Shown here piece by piece: positions 6,090 through 8,819 of a DNA stretch of 8,819 bases (the first letter of the stretch is position 1; each line of letters starts with the position of its first letter). The stretch is taken from positions 1-8,819 of the forward strand of contig USJA01000034.1 of the NCBI GenBank assembly GCA_900554875.1, read 5' to 3'. A program made the position numbers and the translations under genes. The notes below the pieces were generated by a model. That model was not told the DNA's origin, ran no database searches, and saw only the letters and a program-made list of their open reading frames with translations. The DNA comes from an uncultured Clostridium sp. (GTDB taxonomy: Bacteria; Bacillota; Clostridia; TANB77; CAG-465).

Positions 6090-7430
6090 TTAATCTTCAG
6101 AATTCATAAAATCTTTTAATCTCTTACTTCTACTTGGATGTCTAAGTTTTCTTAATGCTTTTGCTTCTATTTGTCTTATACGTTCCCTTGTTACTTGGAA
6201 CTCACGACCAACTTCTTCCAAAGTTCTCATACGTCCATCTTGAAGACCAAATCTAAGTTTTAAAACTTTTGCCTCTCTTGGAGTTAATGTTTGCATTACA
6301 TCTTCAATATGTTCTCTTAAAAGTACGTCAGCTGCTTGAGCTGCAGGAGATGGAGCATCTTCATCTGGTATAAAGTTTCCAAGATTACTCTCATCTTCTT
6401 CACCAACAGGTGTTTCTAAAGATATTGGTTCTTGAGAAACCTTTAAAACTTCTCTTACCTTTTCTACTGGCATTTCAAGTTCTGCCGCAATTTCTTCTGG
6501 TGTTGGTTCTCTTCCAAGCGTTTGTAATAAATGCCTTGATGTACGTATTAATTTATTTATAGTTTCAACCATATGTACAGGTATCCTTATTGTTCTTGCT
6601 TGGTCAGCTATCGCTCTTGTAATTGCTTGTCTAATCCACCAAGTAGCATATGTACTAAATTTATACCCTTTTGATTGATCAAATTTATCAACTGCTTTTA
6701 TTAGTCCTAAGTTTCCTTCTTGTATAAGGTCAAGAAAATTCATACCTCTTCCAATATATTTTTTTGCAATACTTACAACTAATCTTAAATTTGATTCAAT
6801 TAAACGTTTTTTTGCTTCTTTATCCCCGTGAACCATTCTTTCTGCAAGCATATTTTCTTCTTCATATGTTAAAAGTGGTATTTTTCCTATTTCTTTTAAA
6901 AACATTTTTACAGGATCATCTACATTTATATTATCAACAAAATCCATATTTTTAACATCATCAAGTAAAATATCCTTTTCAATTTCTGTTATATCCTCAA
7001 GATTTGGTTCAATATCAAGTTCAGCAACAGATTTCGCACCATCTATAGCAACAACTGCCATATCTGAATCATCAACATCTATATCATCATCTTCAACAGC
7101 TTCCCTATCTTTTCCAGAAAGTAAGTCTATGTTTGCCTCTTTTGATGTTTCCTTTGTATCATCCATAATTATATTTAAATTAAGTTCTGCTAAAGTATCA
7201 TATATTTTTGCCATCTCTTCAGGAGTAATTTCTGCTTCATCTACAAATTTAACAATATCTTTATACTTTACTTTTTTATCTTTTTTACCTTTTTCAATAA
7301 ATTTTTTTATTTTTTCTTTTTTTTCTTCTTTAGAAATATTTTTCTTCTCTACTTTTTCATTTTTTATTTTTTCCACTTTTTCCACCTTTTGTTCATCAAT
7401 TCGTTTTTTACCATTTGAAACTTCTTTCAT
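6090..7430 (-). CDS. rpoD: RpoD/SigA, primary sigma factor
   Basis: A 446-residue sigma-70 that directs RNA polymerase to housekeeping promoters. Residues 1-57 are very lysine-rich; a region 1.1-like helical segment follows (about 40-90), then an acidic stretch (109-122). Region 1.2 begins at DPVKMFLKEIG (172-182). Region 2 (about 212-285) has NLRLVVSIAKKY, the core-binding DLIQEGNLGLIKAVDKFD and the -10-reading STYATWWIRQAITRAI. Region 3 spans about 286-365, and region 4 (about 380-440) has the -35-reading helix-turn-helix TLEEVGREFQVTRERIRQIE (403-422). The conserved part is typical; the N-terminal portion before region 1.2 is some 70 residues longer than in B. subtilis SigA (371 residues in total). 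AAAGGAG lies 6 bases before ATG 7430 and overlaps the dnaG stop. Gene order dnaG-rpoD is the usual macromolecular-synthesis pair. The two promoters proposed in this window are of the type this factor should read. Confidence 0.98.
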   Translation of the reverse strand: MKEVSNGKKRIDEQKVEKVEKIKNEKVEKKNISKEEKKEKIKKFIEKGKKDKKVKYKDIVKFVDEAEITPEEMAKIYDTLAELNLNIIMDDTKETSKEANIDLLSGKDREAVEDDDIDVDDSDMAVVAIDGAKSVAELDIEPNLEDITEIEKDILLDDVKNMDFVDNINVDDPVKMFLKEIGKIPLLTYEEENMLAERMVHGDKEAKKRLIESNLRLVVSIAKKYIGRGMNFLDLIQEGNLGLIKAVDKFDQSKGYKFSTYATWWIRQAITRAIADQARTIRIPVHMVETINKLIRTSRHLLQTLGREPTPEEIAAELEMPVEKVREVLKVSQEPISLETPVGEEDESNLGNFIPDEDAPSPAAQAADVLLREHIEDVMQTLTPREAKVLKLRFGLQDGRMRTLEEVGREFQVTRERIRQIEAKALRKLRHPSRSKRLKDFMNSED

Positions 7431-7441
7431 TATTTACTCCT

Positions 7442-8819
7442 TTACGATTTTAATCTTGATATTTCAATTATAATTTGATTTAATTCAAATTGCAATATAT
7501 CTTGCTCATCTTTTGAAATATTTTCTTCTAATCTTTTTAAAATTTCATCTCTTCTATGATATAGTTTTTCCTTATGTTTGTATGTTAATACATCATTTAA
7601 TAATTTTTCGTTATCAATATTTTGCGTATCTATATATATTATTTCTGTTAATTCTTTTATAAGATCCTCATCTTTTAACTTAGAGAGAATATCAATTTTA
7701 TTAATGTCATATTCTTCTTTTAATTTTAGTATATACTCATAAATCTTCTTTACATTTTCATCTTCAAAATCATCTATACTTACTTCATTAAAAATTTTTT
7801 CTTGTATTTTTTTATTATGGCTTAAAATTAAAAGTATAATGTATTGTTCCTGTTTCTTTTTAAGAGTAGTAGTAAGATGCATTTTACGTGTTAAAGACTG
7901 CATATCAATATATACTGTTTCATGCTTTTTATTTAATTTTTTTTCAACTTCTTTTAAAATTGGTCCTGTTCCTATACCATATTTTTTAGAAACTCTATCT
8001 ACATAAATTTCTCTTTCAATATCATTATCAATTGCGGCTAAAATCTCAGCTGTATTTTTTAAGAATTCAATTTTTGAATCCATATCATTCAAGTTAAGAT
8101 TCTTCTCCAGCATTGAAATCTTAAATTCGACAAGTGAAATACTTGAATCAATACATTTTTCAAATCTTTCTTTTCCATATTTATTTATATATTCATCTGG
8201 ATCTTTTACATCATGTTTATCTAGCTTTAATACTTTTACATTAATGCCTCTTTTATGCAATATATCAAGTCCTCTTAATGTTGCATTTTGTCCTGCTGAA
8301 TCCTGATCATAACATATTATAACATTATCTGTATATTTTTTCAAAAGACGGGCTTGGTCATCTGTTAGGGCTGTTCCAAGAGATGCTACTGCATTATCAA
8401 AGCCACTTTTTTGAAGTGCTATTGCATCCATATATCCTTCTACAATTATGATTTTATCATGTTTCTCTCTTTTAGCAAAATTCATCATATATAAAGTTTT
8501 GCCTTTATGATATATTTCATTTTCCTTAGAATTCACATATTTAGGTAAAGACTTATCTAAAACGCGCCCGCCAAAAGCTATTATTCTATCCCTTATATCA
8601 AAAATTGGAAATATAAGTCTTGAAAAAAATCTATCATAGATTTTTCCTCTTTCATTTTTTACAAGTATTCCTGAATTTAATATATCCTGCTCACTAAAGC
8701 CTTTTTCTTTTAAATAATCCAAAAGTGGTATTTTACCATTTGCATACCCTATTCCATATTTATTTATTGTTTTTACATCAAATTGCCTTTTTTTTACATC
8801 CTCTTTTACAATATTATTT
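7442..8819 (-). CDS. dnaG: DnaG primase, N-terminus cut by the window edge
   Basis: DNA primase, which makes RNA primers for the replication fork with the DnaB-type helicase. The frame stays open to the right edge (last full codon at 8816-8818), giving 458 visible residues; a complete primase has about 600, so the N-terminal zinc-binding domain and first part of the polymerase domain are missing. TTG at 8722 is an internal Leu, since KRQFDVKTINKYGIGYA upstream of it (visible residues 10-26) is typical primase sequence. Visible motifs are LIFPIFDIRDRIIAFGGRVL (68-87), the TOPRIM glutamate in VEGYMDA (126-132), the metal-binding YDQDSAG (170-176) and KDPDEYI (205-211). Residues from about 300 to 458 are helical, lysine/glutamate-rich and poorly conserved, as expected for the helicase-interaction domain. 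The stop TAA overlaps the ribosome site of rpoD, 11 bases before its ATG. Confidence 0.96.
   Translation of the reverse strand, partial: NNIVKEDVKKRQFDVKTINKYGIGYANGKIPLLDYLKEKGFSEQDILNSGILVKNERGKIYDRFFSRLIFPIFDIRDRIIAFGGRVLDKSLPKYVNSKENEIYHKGKTLYMMNFAKREKHDKIIIVEGYMDAIALQKSGFDNAVASLGTALTDDQARLLKKYTDNVIICYDQDSAGQNATLRGLDILHKRGINVKVLKLDKHDVKDPDEYINKYGKERFEKCIDSSISLVEFKISMLEKNLNLNDMDSKIEFLKNTAEILAAIDNDIEREIYVDRVSKKYGIGTGPILKEVEKKLNKKHETVYIDMQSLTRKMHLTTTLKKKQEQYIILLILSHNKKIQEKIFNEVSIDDFEDENVKKIYEYILKLKEEYDINKIDILSKLKDEDLIKELTEIIYIDTQNIDNEKLLNDVLTYKHKEKLYHRRDEILKRLEENISKDEQDILQFELNQIIIEISRLKS

Noticed and set aside
7129..7473. Plus-strand frame of 114 codons, Phe/Ser-rich and membrane-like, opposite the start of rpoD
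   Set aside because: The Phe-rich composition is simply the complement of the Lys/Glu-rich sigma N-terminus. No ribosome site or promoter supports it.
8720..8722. TTG as the start of dnaG
   Set aside because: The frame remains open upstream to the window edge and encodes recognisable primase sequence, so this TTG is an internal leucine.

Overview
The window comes from a low-GC Gram-positive bacterium (Bacillota). It is probably a member of Clostridia, since the DNA is very AT-rich, all eight genes end in TAA, purine-rich ribosome binding sites are strong, and a CtsR/McsA/McsB/ClpC heat-shock operon is present. I cannot name the genus. Every supported gene lies on the minus strand, so transcription runs from the right edge to the left.

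Reading in that direction, the first operon is dnaG (primase, cut by the right edge), rpoD (housekeeping sigma factor) and an unrecognised 213-residue gene. The intergenic gaps are 11 and 16 bases, and the operon closes with an intrinsic terminator at 5288-5324. The dnaG-rpoD pair is the classical macromolecular-synthesis core. The third gene is not a usual partner that I recognise.

The second operon is ctsR-mcsA-mcsB-clpC. It has a textbook sigma-A promoter (TTGACA-17-TATACT) with a consensus CtsR operator at the transcription start, and a second, imperfect, inverted operator just upstream of the promoter. The four genes are nearly contiguous, with gaps of 13, 16 and 1 bases. CtsR represses the operon. 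McsB, activated by McsA, phosphorylates arginines and thereby marks proteins for ClpC, which unfolds them into ClpP. ClpC keeps the two N-terminal glutamates that read phospho-arginine. McsB carries a Glu where the first Arg of the C-terminal RDxxRA motif is expected.

After clpC come a GC-rich hairpin and a possible separate promoter, followed by a 172-residue protein with a helical N-terminus and two four-cysteine zinc ribbons. A clear terminator at 56-85 follows it. The first 55 bases contain only a small inverted repeat and no gene I can support.

Overall this is largely conserved core genome. I see no mobile element, CRISPR array, tRNA, rRNA or riboswitch, and no convincing new system. 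The points worth a second look are the orphan gene behind rpoD, the McsB motif change, the operator architecture, the long charged sigma N-terminus and two start codons that need correcting.
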